Assembly: GCA_036435485.1 (NCBI GenBank) | Contig: CM071597.1 | Span: 54,667,881-54,731,880, forward strand | Source: Saposhnikovia divaricata | Taxonomy: Eukaryota; Streptophyta; Magnoliopsida; Apiales; Apiaceae | Length of the DNA stretch: 64,000 nt | Direction: 5' to 3' | Part shown: positions 47,157 to 58,393 of the stretch, piece by piece | Layout: every line of letters starts with the position of its first letter | Numbering within the stretch: position 1 is the stretch's first letter | Program-made: the position numbers and the translations under genes | Notes under the pieces: model-generated | Told to the model about the DNA's origin: nothing | Database searches by the model: none | What the model saw: only the letters and a program-made list of their open reading frames with translations

Positions 47157-48627
47157 TGAAAGGCATATGACTCAGCCTATTTGTAGTTCGAGGATCCTAA
47201 TCCAATTAAACTAGATTGTAATAAGTAAATAATATCAACTGTCACAGGAATCTCAAAAGATGATAGCTGTCAGAAGAAAAATCAATAAGTCAATCTATAG
47301 TTTTGATGTTTTACACTGGAAGAAGATTCAGATATCTGATCAAGCCTCAAGGTAGCATTGAAACACATGGATTCATTTAAGGGACAGAGATTTCTATAAG
47401 TGATAAGAAACAATTTCAGTACCGAATGATTGATGAGAGTGAAGAATAGAAAAAGACCACAGTTCTAAAGTCAAGATGAAGAACAGAGATTGGAGTTAGT
47501 CGTTCATGAACCAGACAGTACATCGAGCGTCAACATCGATCCAATGTATGTTCTTTATTATAATTACGTGATTCACAGTGAAGTATTGACTATTAAAGGA
47601 TTTATATTAATTCTACTTTAATTGATTAAATCAAATAATTAATTTAATTAAATTAATTAATTCTATCAGAATTAATATATTTTTTAAAGTAATTATTAGA
47701 TTAATTAAATTAGAATTAATATGAAAAAGAAATAGTTATTTAAATGATTTTTATAAATCATTTAATTAATTATAAGCTGAAAAATATGATAATATAACTA
47801 TCAAATGATAGTTATACCGATAGTCATATTCAGTTCAAAGTGTGATAGTCATATTCAGTTCAAGGTGTGATAGTCATATACAGTTCAAAGTGTGACAGTC
47901 ATATTCAGTTCAAACTGGATAGTCATATTTCATTCAAGGGACAGTCATACCGAATGTTATATTCAAACTGGACAGTCATACCGAATGTTATATTGATTGG
48001 ACAGTCATATCTCATTCAAGGGGATAGTCATACCGAAAGTTATATTTAAAGAGACAGTCATATTACATTCATTTGATAGTCATACCGAATGTCATATTAT
48101 TGTTAACTGATTGTTATATCAGTTAAAACAAAGCAATATGACTATGGCTGTGTTAAAAAAGGCAGCAGAATGCAGAAGGATAGGAATCAGTCGAACATAA
48201 CAGAAAAATACACACAGCAGCTCATATATCTCTCTCTCTCAAGCTCAAGAACACTTACAAATTAAATTCTGTAGATTCAAGTTCATCTCAGTTGTAATAT
48301 TATATCCATTGGAACTTGTTTACTTGTGATTCTTGTACTACTAGCGAATTAAGTTTCCTAGTTCACAAATTGATATCTTGATTTTTATTAACTAAATTAG
48401 CAAAGTTCATGTTGAATTTTCTAATTAGTTATTAATTACTTGATAAGCATTTGGACTGATTTTGTAACACCCATCAAGTTAATATATTGTTATATTCAAC
48501 TTGAAATTTGTGTTATATTATTCCGCACAAATTTGTTTAAAATAAATTTTATTTAAAGAACAAATTTCGAGAAAATGATATAGATTGTATTCAAACCCCC
48601 CCTTCTACAATCTTATCGGACCTAACA
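47157..48627 (+). repeat. 3' LTR of Sirevirus A
   Basis: 1471 bp. The core at 47757-48294 is in the ancestral orientation, judged by LTR C. The motif array (GATAGTCATACCGAATGTTA-type) lies at 47800-48095. The TATA-box site is mutated (GTTAAAAAAGG at 48152-48162, against TTATAAAAGG in the 5' LTR core). The end CCTAACA is followed by TSD CACTA. Confidence 0.95.
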
Positions 48628-48632
48628 CACTA
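48628..48632. other. Target-site duplication CACTA, right copy (Sirevirus A)
   Basis: Matches 21722-21726 and is followed by the rest of the interrupted Angela-like LTR. Confidence 0.95.
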
Positions 48633-48892
48633 ACTTCCGATTAGTTATCCTATGATCAGGAACTGTTTAAATCTAGAGTTATCATCTTCTAGATCTCACT
48701 ATTACAATCTCATTATAATTCTAGAAGCTTTACTCTAAACTATGGAATATCTTATTTAAGACACTTTAAATAGATAAAGCCCGTAATAAAATCAAAACAA
48801 GTCTTTTATTAATATTAATGAAATCAAATAAGAATACAAGAAAGTTCTTCTTAACTCATCATACATGATTGGATTTAGGACAAACACTTTCA
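48633..48892 (-). repeat. 3' LTR of the Angela-like element, inner part
   Basis: Continues the LTR cut at 21726 and matches 56549-56808. On the - strand it begins TGAAAGTGTTTGTCC next to the PPT AAGTGGGAGAT. Confidence 0.92.
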
Positions 48893-48906
48893 ATCTCCCA
48901 CTTGTA

Positions 48907-50802
48907 CTAAAGCCAATTACCCTCGTATCTAATACCCATCTTCTCTTTATGACGATCAAAGCGAATCTGAGACAATGACTTTGTGAGTGGGTCTGCTACG
49001 TTGTTATGTGTGTCAACTCTCTCAATCTTGACATCTCCTCTTTCAATGATTTCCCTAATCAAATGAAAGCGCCGCAAAACATGTTTGGAATTTTTATGAG
49101 ACCTAGGTTCCTTGGCTTGTGCTATTGCTGCGTTGTTATCACAATACAACACAATAGGCTCCTCAATGCTAGGAACAACTCCCAACTCAGAAACAAATTT
49201 CCTCATCCAAACAGCTTCTTTTGCAGCCTCACTTGCAACTATATACTCTGCTTCCGCTGTGGAGTCAGCCGTTGTCGACTGTTTGGAACTCTTCCAACTA
49301 ATCGCACCACCATTAAGAGTAAACACGTACCCTGACATGGATTTTCTATCATCACTTTCTGATTGAAAACTAGAGTCAGTATAACCCTCTATTTTCAACT
49401 CAGATCCACCAAAAACAAGAAAAGTATCCTTAGTCCTTCGCAAGTACTTAAGAATGTTCTTCACTGCTTTCCAGTGGTCTTCACCTGGATCGGACTGATA
49501 TCTGCTCGTCACACTAATTGAATAAGCAACATCAGGCCTAGTACATAACATCGCGTACATGATAGATCCTATTGCTGAAGCATAAGGAATTTTACTCATA
49601 CGCTCTCTTTCCTCAGGTGTCTTAGGACACATCTTCTCGGAAAGGGATACTCCATGGCTCATCGGTATGAGACCTCTCTTGGAGTTTTCCATGCTAAACC
49701 TTGTAAGCACTTTCTCGATGTATGTACTCTGGGTAAGACCTATCATTCTTCTAGATCTATCTCTATAGATCTTCATACCGAGAATGTAGGATGCTTCACC
49801 CAAGTCCTTCATAGTGAAGTTCTTCGATAGCCACACTTTGACTAATTGCAGCATCGGTATATCATTTCCTATAAGAAGTATGTCATCCACATACAATACA
49901 AGAAATGTTACCGCGCTCCCACTAACCTTCTTGTAGACATATGGTTCATTTATGTTTTTTATAAAACCAAACTCTTTGATTGTCTCATCAAAACGGATGT
50001 TCCATCTACGAGAAGCTTGCTTTAACCCATATATGGTTCGTAGCAGCTTACATATTAGGTGTTCATTCCCTTTGGAAATAAAACCCTCTGGCTGTGTCAT
50101 ATACACTTCCTCTTCAAGTTTCCCATTGAGGAAGGCCGTTTTCACGTCCATTTGCCAGATCTCATAGTCATAGTAAGCAGCAATCGCAAGCAAAATCCGA
50201 ATTGATTTAAACAGGGCTACATGCGAAAAAGTTTCGTCAAAGTCAATCCCTTGCCTTTGTCTGAATCCTTTTGCCACGAGCCTGGCCTTATAGGTCTCCA
50301 CCTGGCCATCTGCTCCAATCTTTCTTTTGTATGCCCATTTGCACTCAATAGGCTTCACATCCTCTGGTGCTTCAACCAAAGTCCATACTTGGTTGGTATA
50401 CATAGAATCCATTTCGGATTTCATGGCACTCTGCCATTTCTCTGAGTCAACACTACTCATAGCCTCATTATAGGTCATAGGGTCGTCATCATCAACGATT
50501 GACAACTCATTGTCATTCTCAATGACAAGGCCATAATACCTCTCAGGTTGGCGAGACACTCTCTCTGACCTACGAATGGGCTGTACCACAGAAGGTTGTT
50601 CAGTCTGAACAGGTGTTTCCTCTTGAACCGTAGTAGTTTGTGTTTCTTGAACTTCATTAAGTTCTATTTTGCTCCCACTGTTTCCTTCAAGGATAAACTG
50701 TTTTTCCAAGAAGGTAGCATGTCTGGAGACAAATACACTATGATCGGTGTAGAAGTAGTACCCTAAAGTCTCTTTAGGATATCCCACAAACCTACATTTC
50801 AC
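48907..50802 (-). pseudogene. Angela-like pol: integrase tail, RT, RNase H
   Basis: 631 codons open. RT begins near PIECKWAYKRKIGADGQVE and has the catalytic LVLYVDDILLIG; RNase H has YTDSSFQS, STAEAEYI and VLYCDNNAAIAQ. It ends KMGIRYEGNWL. It belongs to one polyprotein with the upstream ORF; the two are separated only by a TAG at 50857-50859 (in HVKI*GCPAY, likely a Trp codon). Confidence 0.92.
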
Positions 50803-50856
50803 GGATCGAGATTCCAGCTTATCAGGATCAACTTTCTTGACATAAGCCGGACATCC

Positions 50857-52829
50857 CTAAATCTTAACGTGTTTAAGACTCGGTTTCCTTTCTTTCCATA
50901 TCTCATATGGAGTTTGAGGAACAGATTTGGAAGGCACCTTATTCAGTAAATATGCTGAGGTTTCCAATGCATAACCCCAAAGGAATACTGGAAGATTTGC
51001 ATAGCTCATCATGGACCGAACCATGTCTAACAAAGTTCGATTTCTCCTTTCAGATACTCCATTCAATTGTGGAGTATATGGAGGAGTCCACTGAGAGACT
51101 ATACCATTTTCTTTGAGATAATCTAGAAACTCCCCATTCAAGTATTCACCACCTCGATCTGATCGAAGGGTTTTAATACTATGTTTGGTTTGTTTCTCCA
51201 CTTCATTCTTATATTCTTTGAACTTTTCAAAGGCTTCGGATTTGTGTTTCATCAAATACACATATCCGAATCTAGATCGATCATCTATGAAAGTAATGAA
51301 GTACGAAAAACCACCCATGGCTTGCGTAGACATTGGTCCACATACATCTGTGTGTACCAATCCTAGCAAATCTGCAGCCCTCTCTCCATGTCCACTAAAT
51401 GGAGATTTGGTCATTTTACCCAATAGACAAGACTCGCATGTAGGATATGATTCAAAATCAAAGGGTTCAAGTAACCCTTCCTTATGCAACGTCCGAAGTC
51501 TATTTTCACTAATATGACCAAGTCTGCAGTGCCACAAATAGGTGAAATTTTCATCATCCCTTTTTCTTTTATTAGTATGTTCAATTTGTAGTAAATTATG
51601 TTCTATGTCACATACATACAGACCATTATTTAAAATACCACTACCATAAAGAACGTTATCTCTAAGAATTGAACATTTATTATTCTGAATAATAAACGAA
51701 AATCCATCCAAGTCTAACATGGGAATAGAAATAATATTCCTCACAATCGAGGGAACAAAATAACAATTATTTAAAACAATAGTCTTGCTCGTAGGCATAT
51801 GTAAATCAAATGATCCTACAGCTTCAGCAACAACTCTTGCTCCATTTCCCATCCGTAGAATCACCTCCTCTTTTTCAAGAGTCCTACTTCTCCTTAGTCC
51901 CTGCAACGAATTGCAAATGTGAGAACCACAGGCGGTATCTAATACCCAAGTAGAAATTTGATTTAATGACATATTCACTTCAATCATGAACATACCTGAA
52001 TCAGAAGCGGCAGTCTCACTACCTTTCTTCTTCTTCAATTCTGCAAGGTAAACCTTGTAGTTCCTCTTCCAGTGCCTCACCTTATTACAGTGGAAGAAAA
52101 TAACTTTGCTCTTGGGGTCTTCAGCTTTTGGTGGAATCGACTTTTTCTCACCTACTTTCTTCTTCTTGGGAGGGTTCTTCTTCCTTTTCTTAGGATTGGA
52201 ACCTTCACCAATTAGAAGAACAGAACTCTTCTTAGAGGGAAAATTCGATTCCACAGTCTTCAACATGTTGTGGAGTTCAGCCAGGCTGACGTCCAACTTA
52301 TTCATGTGAAAGTTCACAACAAACTGCGAAAACGAACCGGGAAGTGATTGCAAGACCAAGTCTTGACTTAGCTCCCTATCCATGGAAAAACCAAGTTGTC
52401 CAAGACGTTCAATCAAATTGATCATCTTAAGTACATGGTCATTCATAGATGATCCCTCAGACATCCTACAGCGGAACAACTCTTTCGATATCTCATATCT
52501 AGCTGTCCTCCCTGCCACATCATACAACTCTTGTAGATGCGTTAGGATAGTGTGAGCATCCATATGCTCATGCTGCTTCTATAGCTCAATGTTCATGGAA
52601 GCTAGCATGATACATTGAGCAACATTTGCATCATCTATCCACTTACGATACACAATATGTTCATCATTATGTGCATCGTCAGCAGGTTCAGCAGGCATAG
52701 TGAGTCAAGCACATATTCCAGCTTCTCAACCCTGAGAACAATTCTTAAGTTTCGAAGCCAGTCAGCATAATTCGGACCAGTCAATTTGTGAGCATCTAGT
52801 ATGCTCCGGAGTGATAGTGTAGAAGACAT
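50857..52829 (-). pseudogene. Angela-like gag, protease and integrase
   Basis: The gag ATG is at 52827-52829 (MSSTLSLRSILDAHKL). A 1-base shift near 52697 and a TAG at 52579-52581 (EL*KQHEHM) break gag. From 52563 the frame is open: the gag core (KELFRCRMSEGSSMNDH), a zinc-knuckle-like region altered to FFHCNKVRHWKRNYK (first Cys missing), protease WVLDTACGSHICNS (DTA in place of DTG/DSG), integrase HHCC (WHCRLGHISENR, CESCLLGK), DDE core residues in LVHTDVCGPM, LRSDRGGEY and GVSERRNRT. Confidence 0.9.
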
Positions 52830-53032
52830 AGTGTATATAATAAATCTGTAAATGATAAACACATAACAACACTTACCAAATATTCAATTTCATTTTAAAA
52901 AACACTATATGAATCGGGTCTTTATTCATAAGTGACTCCCACTAGTTTATCTAATTTATACAACCCCCTAAGTGAAAATTAAGCATTCATAATGCTAGTG
53001 GAAATAGGGATCCTACATTCCATCACACAACC

Positions 53033-53330
53033 TCGGATGTAGCACGAAACGCCATGTGATGTTCAATAGGCAGACAACTCTTGTCAATTACATCTCATGT
53101 TATTCCCTAGTAAAACTTTATCCTCTTGAATAATTGAGTCACGGCTGTAGCACGACAAACTCAATATTCTAAGTCAAGTCTAACCCAACATTCCGTACAA
53201 TTAAATCAGTCTCCAACGGCCCACGGCTGTAGCACGTAACGACCATTAGATTCTAATTTATTATACACATCTCTATGTAATAGACAAGTATTTCGTATTT
53301 CGAAATCAAAGCCCTCGGCTGTAGCACGAA
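53033..53330. repeat. Four spaced CTGTAGCACG repeats in the Angela-like leader
   Basis: Copies near 53033, 53143, 53223 and 53315, each followed by (A/T)AACG or CAAAC and separated by 80-110 bp of less similar sequence that again contains short TGA/TTA tracts. Confidence 0.75.
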
Positions 53331-54526
53331 ACGACAATGATTCAAAATGAGAACTACTTTCTACCATGTTGGAAGGCTTTGACCGACACAAGCCCATTGT
53401 GTCATTGGCCAATTACTACTTGATATTATTTAATTTTAGAGGGATTATCGTGCAATGTACGAATGTGGGCGTTTCGCTATAAAACCTGCCTCTTTACTTT
53501 TGATTCTTCTGTATCTATACAAAATTATATCAAATTTCTGTCAAGCATGAATTGCATTATTAAGCTACCTAATTTAAACGAAGTTACAGTGTCAGTTAAT
53601 TTAAACGAAGTCTCAGTTGAAATGCTTTCTTCAGTCTCAGTTGAAGGGCTTTGTCTGTTCATATAGATTTCTGCATGCGCGCGCATATGGCGCTCTGGTT
53701 GATCAACAAGGGCCGCCCCGCGGATATAGGGGTTTAGATTATTATTATATATTATATATTAGGCTTAGGACATGAACAATTATTGCTTCAGTACGAGATC
53801 GCTTCACACCTCGCGGTGCTTACACCTCTCGCCTATCGAAGTTCTGTTCAAAAACCTCGTCCGAGAACTTGTATAGAGAAGGATTTCCCGCGGTTACAAT
53901 CATAATCATATTATAAAGAGATTCTTCCTTTCAAATTAAATATTTCAAATCAATAATCGATAATTAGATGATTCCCAGATCGGGGGGAGCATTGTCAAGA
54001 GGCGTCACTTAATACCCCTTTCTTACAGATCGAAATCCATTTTTGACAGAATCATCCTTTCTCTCAATATTGAAAATTCATATTTAATTACGTGTTTCAC
54101 AAACACAAGAATCTCATGATTGTATTCATAATATTATTCTTAGGCAAGAAACGATTCCTATTCTAGATTTTCTAGAGCACGCCTTATTTTGATTTAAGTT
54201 CACCTAAATCTATCATCGCATGGTAAACATAGGCATATATCTCATATATAAAAATAAATCAATAAGTAAGCATGCAAGCAATATCATGTCACACATTGAT
54301 ATATTGATGTATGGATTTATTATAGCATTTAAAAAGCAATTAAAACAATTAAAGCATGCTTTACAACACTTCCGGGAATATAAACAGTTCAAAACTATTT
54401 TATAAAAAAATATTTGACCACTCCATTAGATCCGTCTCGGAAAAACGAATCCAACGATATATTGCACGCCCAAAACGGAGTTTCGAAACTCCCAAAAAAT
54501 CAAATTTAATTTGGACAGAAGATCTG

Positions 54527-54625
54527 TAACGCATTAATGACATGCGTTACAACAATTTAAACCATTAAATTGTGTAACGCATTTCGATCATGCGTCACAT
54601 CCTGTCACGCATTTCTGAAATGCGC
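54527..54625. repeat. GTAACGCAT / ATGCGTTAC repeat cluster
   Basis: ATGCGTTAC at 54541, GTAACGCATT at 54577, then variants ATGCGTCAC and GTCACGCATTT up to about 54617. The units alternate in orientation and can pair as hairpins. Confidence 0.7.
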
Positions 54626-55231
54626 AACACTCCTTTCCCCCGGTTGCGCGCCACGCGCCAGACAGACGTTTCAGCAGTTACAGTTTTTTTTTATTAAAAG
54701 CCGTCGACCGTTGCTGTCTGTCAGATTGTTTTGTAATGTAACTGTTGCCTTTACTGATAACAAAACTGCCGAGCCATTACTTAATAACAACTCTAATAAC
54801 TTTTATTATAATGATCTTTATAATTTTAATATTAATAAATTAATTAACAATTAATTAATAAATTGATAAAAAAATCATAAGAACATGATTTCTGAAAATC
54901 AACAACAGCATAAAATTATCAGATCAGCCAGGGGTCCCTTTGAAAATTTTAATTCATATTTATTCACATGCATAATTATTCTATGAATTTTAACCAAAAC
55001 AATTTTAAAAAATTCATAACAAATAATCTACACATCACAAAATTATGAAAAAAATATCTAGATGATCCACAACACTTGTAGAACCCAGATCAGTGGTCAA
55101 AACTTCATGCAAATATTATTTTGAATTAATTCATAATTAAATCCAAATAAACTTGCAAAAATCATAATAAATCCATACATGCATTAAAAAATCTGAAATT
55201 GTTTTATGTGAATCTCTATATGCAGAACCTA

Positions 55232-55243
55232 GCTCTGATACCA
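55232..55243 (-). other. Primer-binding site of the Angela-like element
   Basis: On the - strand TGGTATCAGAGC directly follows the LTR end TTCCTTCA (55244). Confidence 0.9.
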
Positions 55244-56808
55244 TTGAAGGAATTTACGGATGGGCGGAAGCGTGGTATAACAATTTAAACCGTAAAAACC
55301 ATGTATCGTACATATAGAAAATCATATAAAAATGAGAAGCGGAGGAATCGTAGCCATACCTTGAAAAAACGAAGCTTTATAATCTATGGTTGGTAGCAGT
55401 TGCTTCTCAGAGTGTGAAGCACTCTACCGGTATCCACCAAGATTGATTCTTCGATGAAGCTTTTATAAAACTCGAAGCTTTATAAAAATGGAGTTTTTCC
55501 TTTTGAGAGAGAGAGAAAGATGAAGAAGATGGAGGCTAGCTCCTTTTAGGTTTTTCACAAAAACACAAAATGCACACACTTCTCTTCTCATCTCTTTCTA
55601 TTTATAGGGCTCATGTAGGTTTAGTATAATTAATATATCATATATATTATTATATAAATCCCACAAAATGTTTAAATAATAATTAAACTATTTTAATCAT
55701 TATTAAAACAACTTGCTCTCTCAAAATTCCTTCATCAATAAATTAATCTTTTTATGGTGTGACCCTGTAGGTTCAATATTAAGCCGGTAGTAGAAATAAA
55801 TAATAATAAACTTTTTATTTATTATTTATATGAATTCTAATAATTCATTAAATATAATTAACTGATTAATTATATTTATTCTACATCGTGAGTGATGCTT
55901 CTCAACATATCGCGACTATCCGGATAATATGAATTCATTGCTTAGAATACCAAGAACCTGTCAGTGACTAGTTACCGTACAATCAATTCCTTCTACCCTA
56001 TAATATCCCGATTAAATACAAGGCATGGATCTCGTGTCAGGCCTATCAAATTTAATCATATGATTTCTTATTCATAATGCAAAGTTCATATTAATGCAAA
56101 TTAGAAACACCTTTCTAATTTCATACCCTCTGGCCAGAGATTCCAGAACTCGCATACTAAGAATAACATAGGATATTCACTTCCTTACTGGAAGGGGTAG
56201 ATTCTATATTGATCGTTAACTATCTCCATACATAAATCCCTATGCCCAGAATAGACCTAATGGATGTCCTTGAGACTAAGGACTAAACCAAAGCACAGTT
56301 CATTATATACAAGATAACTTTAACGATCTCAAGTCTAAGGACACTTGTACAACTTTCACTCAGTGAACAACTATCGACACGTGAGTAAACTCCATTAGTT
56401 GTTCAACTTATCAAGTCATGTTCAGTGAACTTATTCCCTAATAAGCACCTACATACTAGCTATAGTGTCACCACACAAATGCCTATGAGAACAGACATCC
56501 TCCTGACGGGAGCAAGCATAGTATGTACCAATCTTTGCGGATTCACTAACTTCCGATTAGTTATCCTATGATCAGGAACTGTTTAAGTCTAGAGTTATCA
56601 TCTTCTAGATCTCACTATTACAATCTCATTATAATTCTAGAAGCTTTACTCTAAACTATGGAATATCTTATTTAAGACACTTTAAATAGATAAAGCCCGT
56701 AATAAAATCAAAACAATTCTTTTATTAATATTAATGAAATCAAATAAGAATACAAGAAAGTTCTTCCTAACTCATCATACATGATTGGATTTAGGACAAA
56801 CACTTTCA
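55244..56808 (-). repeat. 5' LTR of the Angela-like element
   Basis: 1565 bp, intact, with TATA box CCTATAAATAG at 55598-55608 on the - strand. It shows the uninterrupted sequence of the site where Sirevirus A entered the other LTR. Confidence 0.95.
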
Positions 56809-56813
56809 CATAG
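56809..56813. other. Target-site duplication CATAG, right copy (Angela-like copia)
   Basis: Follows the LTR end CTTTCA. Three exon bases GAG and a GT donor come next. Confidence 0.93.
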
Positions 56814-56939
56814 GAGGTATTGTATTTAACTTTGTACTTAAATATCAAGATAATAAATTATTAATCACAGATATTTATATTGAATTACTATTGTACACAA
56901 TTTGATTTAGTTTTTCTTTCCTTCTTAATTTTCCCATAG

Positions 56940-57192
56940 TGATGCACGTTATTGAATTTCAAAAGCGTGGTTTGCCACATGTTCACATGTTAATTTGGTT
57001 ACATCCGGATGATAGACCAAATAATATTGATAAGATCGATAAATTAGTTTCTGCTGAAATTCCTGATCGAGAGACTGATCCTGTAGCATATCATGCTGTA
57101 AAGAACTACATGATTCATGGTCCATGTGGTAAGGATTGTACTTACTCTCCATGCATGGTTAAAGGTAAATGTATGCAGCATTTTCCAAAAAG
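56940..57192 (+). pseudogene. Helitron Rep exon with HUH motif
   Basis: Acceptor TTCCCATAG at 56939. Reads VMHVIEFQKRGLPHVHM LIWL, which holds the paired histidines of the HUH endonuclease metal site, then YMIHGPCGKD and KGKCMQHFPK. A phase-2 donor GTATAC follows 57192. No lesion is seen in this exon. Confidence 0.9.
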
Positions 57193-57281
57193 GTATACAT
57201 TTTACATGAAATGTTCCCTTCCTTTTTAATAATTCATGTATTTATATTATCACAATCACAATTTATGTTTTGCTTTTGCAG

Positions 57282-58295
57282 ATTTAATGGACATACATTT
57301 TTTGATGATAGTGGATTTCCGGTTTATCGTAGACGCAGGACCGGTAGAGTTATCAAGAAAAAAGGTGTAAACCTTGATAATCAGTATGTTGTCCCTTTCA
57401 ATCGAGATCTCTTGGTACGGTTTCAGTGTCACATAAATTTAGAAATATGCAATAGTTCAAGATCTTTAAAGTACCTTTTCAAATATAGTTTGAAAGGTCA
57501 TGACACTGCTACAATGATGTTAAAAAGAAAGTCAGCTAATGCATCTGTTGATCATTTAAAAAACAAGTCCAAGAGCCTAGATGAGGTTAAAATTTTTTTG
57601 GATGGACGATATGTCTGTGCATCTGAAGCTTTCTTTTGACATTCACAATCGCTGGCCAAGTGTTGATCGTTTACCAATTCACCTTCCTGGTGAAAAGCAT
57701 ATAAATTTTCAGAGTACTGCTGATTTGGAAAAGGTTTGTGAAAATGCCACATCAAAGACAAGTAAATTAGAAGCTTGGTTCATAGCTAATAAGGAATTGC
57801 CACATTCACGCAATTTTACCTATTCTGAATTTCCTAGCCACTTCACATGGGTACCCAAATCTGGAAAATGGAAGCTTAGACAAAGAGGTGATGTAGTTGG
57901 GAGGTTAACAGAGGTTCACGCCACAAGTGGTGAATTACTATATCTCCGGATGCTTTTGTTAAGAAGAAAGGGAGTTCTGTCTTTCACCGAATTACGGACT
58001 GTGGACGGTATTATGTATGATACCTTTAAGGAAGCGTGTGCTGCTCTTGGTCTTTTACACAATGATAATCAGTGGCATGATGCATTGTCTGAAAATGCAC
58101 ATTCTTCTATGCCTTCACAACTCCGTGCAATGTTTGTTAACATTTTGGTCTATTGTTCAGTATCGAATCCTTTTGGCCTGTGGGATGCTCATTGGAAGAG
58201 TATGTCAGATGATATTGTCTATATGAGACGGAAAATAACTGGAAATATTCATATATCACTTTCTGATCATGAGGTTCAAAATTATGCTTTAGCAG
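57282..58295 (+). pseudogene. Helitron Rep exon with catalytic tyrosines (frameshifted)
   Basis: Begins RFNGHTFFDDSGFPVYRRR. The tyrosine motif KYLFKYSLKG (about 57470-57490) has the Y-x3-Y spacing of Helitron Rep nucleases. The frame stops at 57637 (ASEAFF*), while FDIHNRWPSVDRLPIH continues in another frame, implying a loss of about 11-14 bases there. The rest (GLWDAHWKSMSDD... QNYALA) leads to a donor at 58296. Confidence 0.88.
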
Positions 58296-58393
58296 GTTCG
58301 TGCAAAAAATTAAACTTTACATTTATTGTTTTATTATTTTAAAAACAGATCCAGCATATATTATCTAATTTTGATTACATTGAATTGTGACAG

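Larger units (their letters stand above)
21727..48627 (+). mobile_element. Composite Sirevirus A (26.9 kb)
   Basis: LTRs at 21727-23177 and 47157-48627, PBS at 23180, PPT before 47157, TSD CACTA. The internal order is gag, protease, integrase, RT/RNase H, ORF3 (copy 1, truncated), foreign Sirevirus LTR and 3' flank (inverted), decayed pol, inverted pol fragment, RT/RNase H (copy 2), ORF3 (copy 2). The RT wording (VGTRWVFRNKLDEDGTVTRN, IYVDDIIFGSTNDLLCKKF) and the third ORF after pol identify the Sirevirus (SIRE) lineage. Every coding region is broken at least once. Confidence 0.92.
52863..55231 (-). other. Long leader of the Angela-like element
   Basis: About 2.4 kb between PBS and gag with no clear coding region. 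It contains four spaced copies of (C)GGCTGTAGCACG (53033-53330), a GC-richer block near 53700-53870, and repeats of GTAACGCAT/ATGCGTTAC in both orientations (54527-54625). Confidence 0.6.
20423..56808 (-). mobile_element. Ty1/copia element, Angela/Tork-like, split by a nested Sirevirus
   Basis: On the - strand: 5' LTR 55244-56808, PBS 55232-55243, long leader, gag, protease, integrase, RT and RNase H (52829 to 48907), PPT, then the 3' LTR 20423-21726 continued at 48633-48892. TSD CATAG. The lineage is judged from the pol wording (MSHGVSLSEKMCPKTPEE, SAIGSIMYAMLCTRPDVAYS), typical of Angela-type elements. Coding regions carry two amber codons and one frameshift. Confidence 0.92.

Noticed and set aside
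53700..53870. GC-richer block that could be rDNA or organelle DNA
   Set aside because: No recognisable rRNA or plastid gene string; it lies within the leader of the copia element.
54570..54854. 94-codon ORF in the Angela-like leader
   Set aside because: Covers the GTAACGCAT repeats, ends in low-complexity Asn-rich sequence, and has no similarity I recognise.
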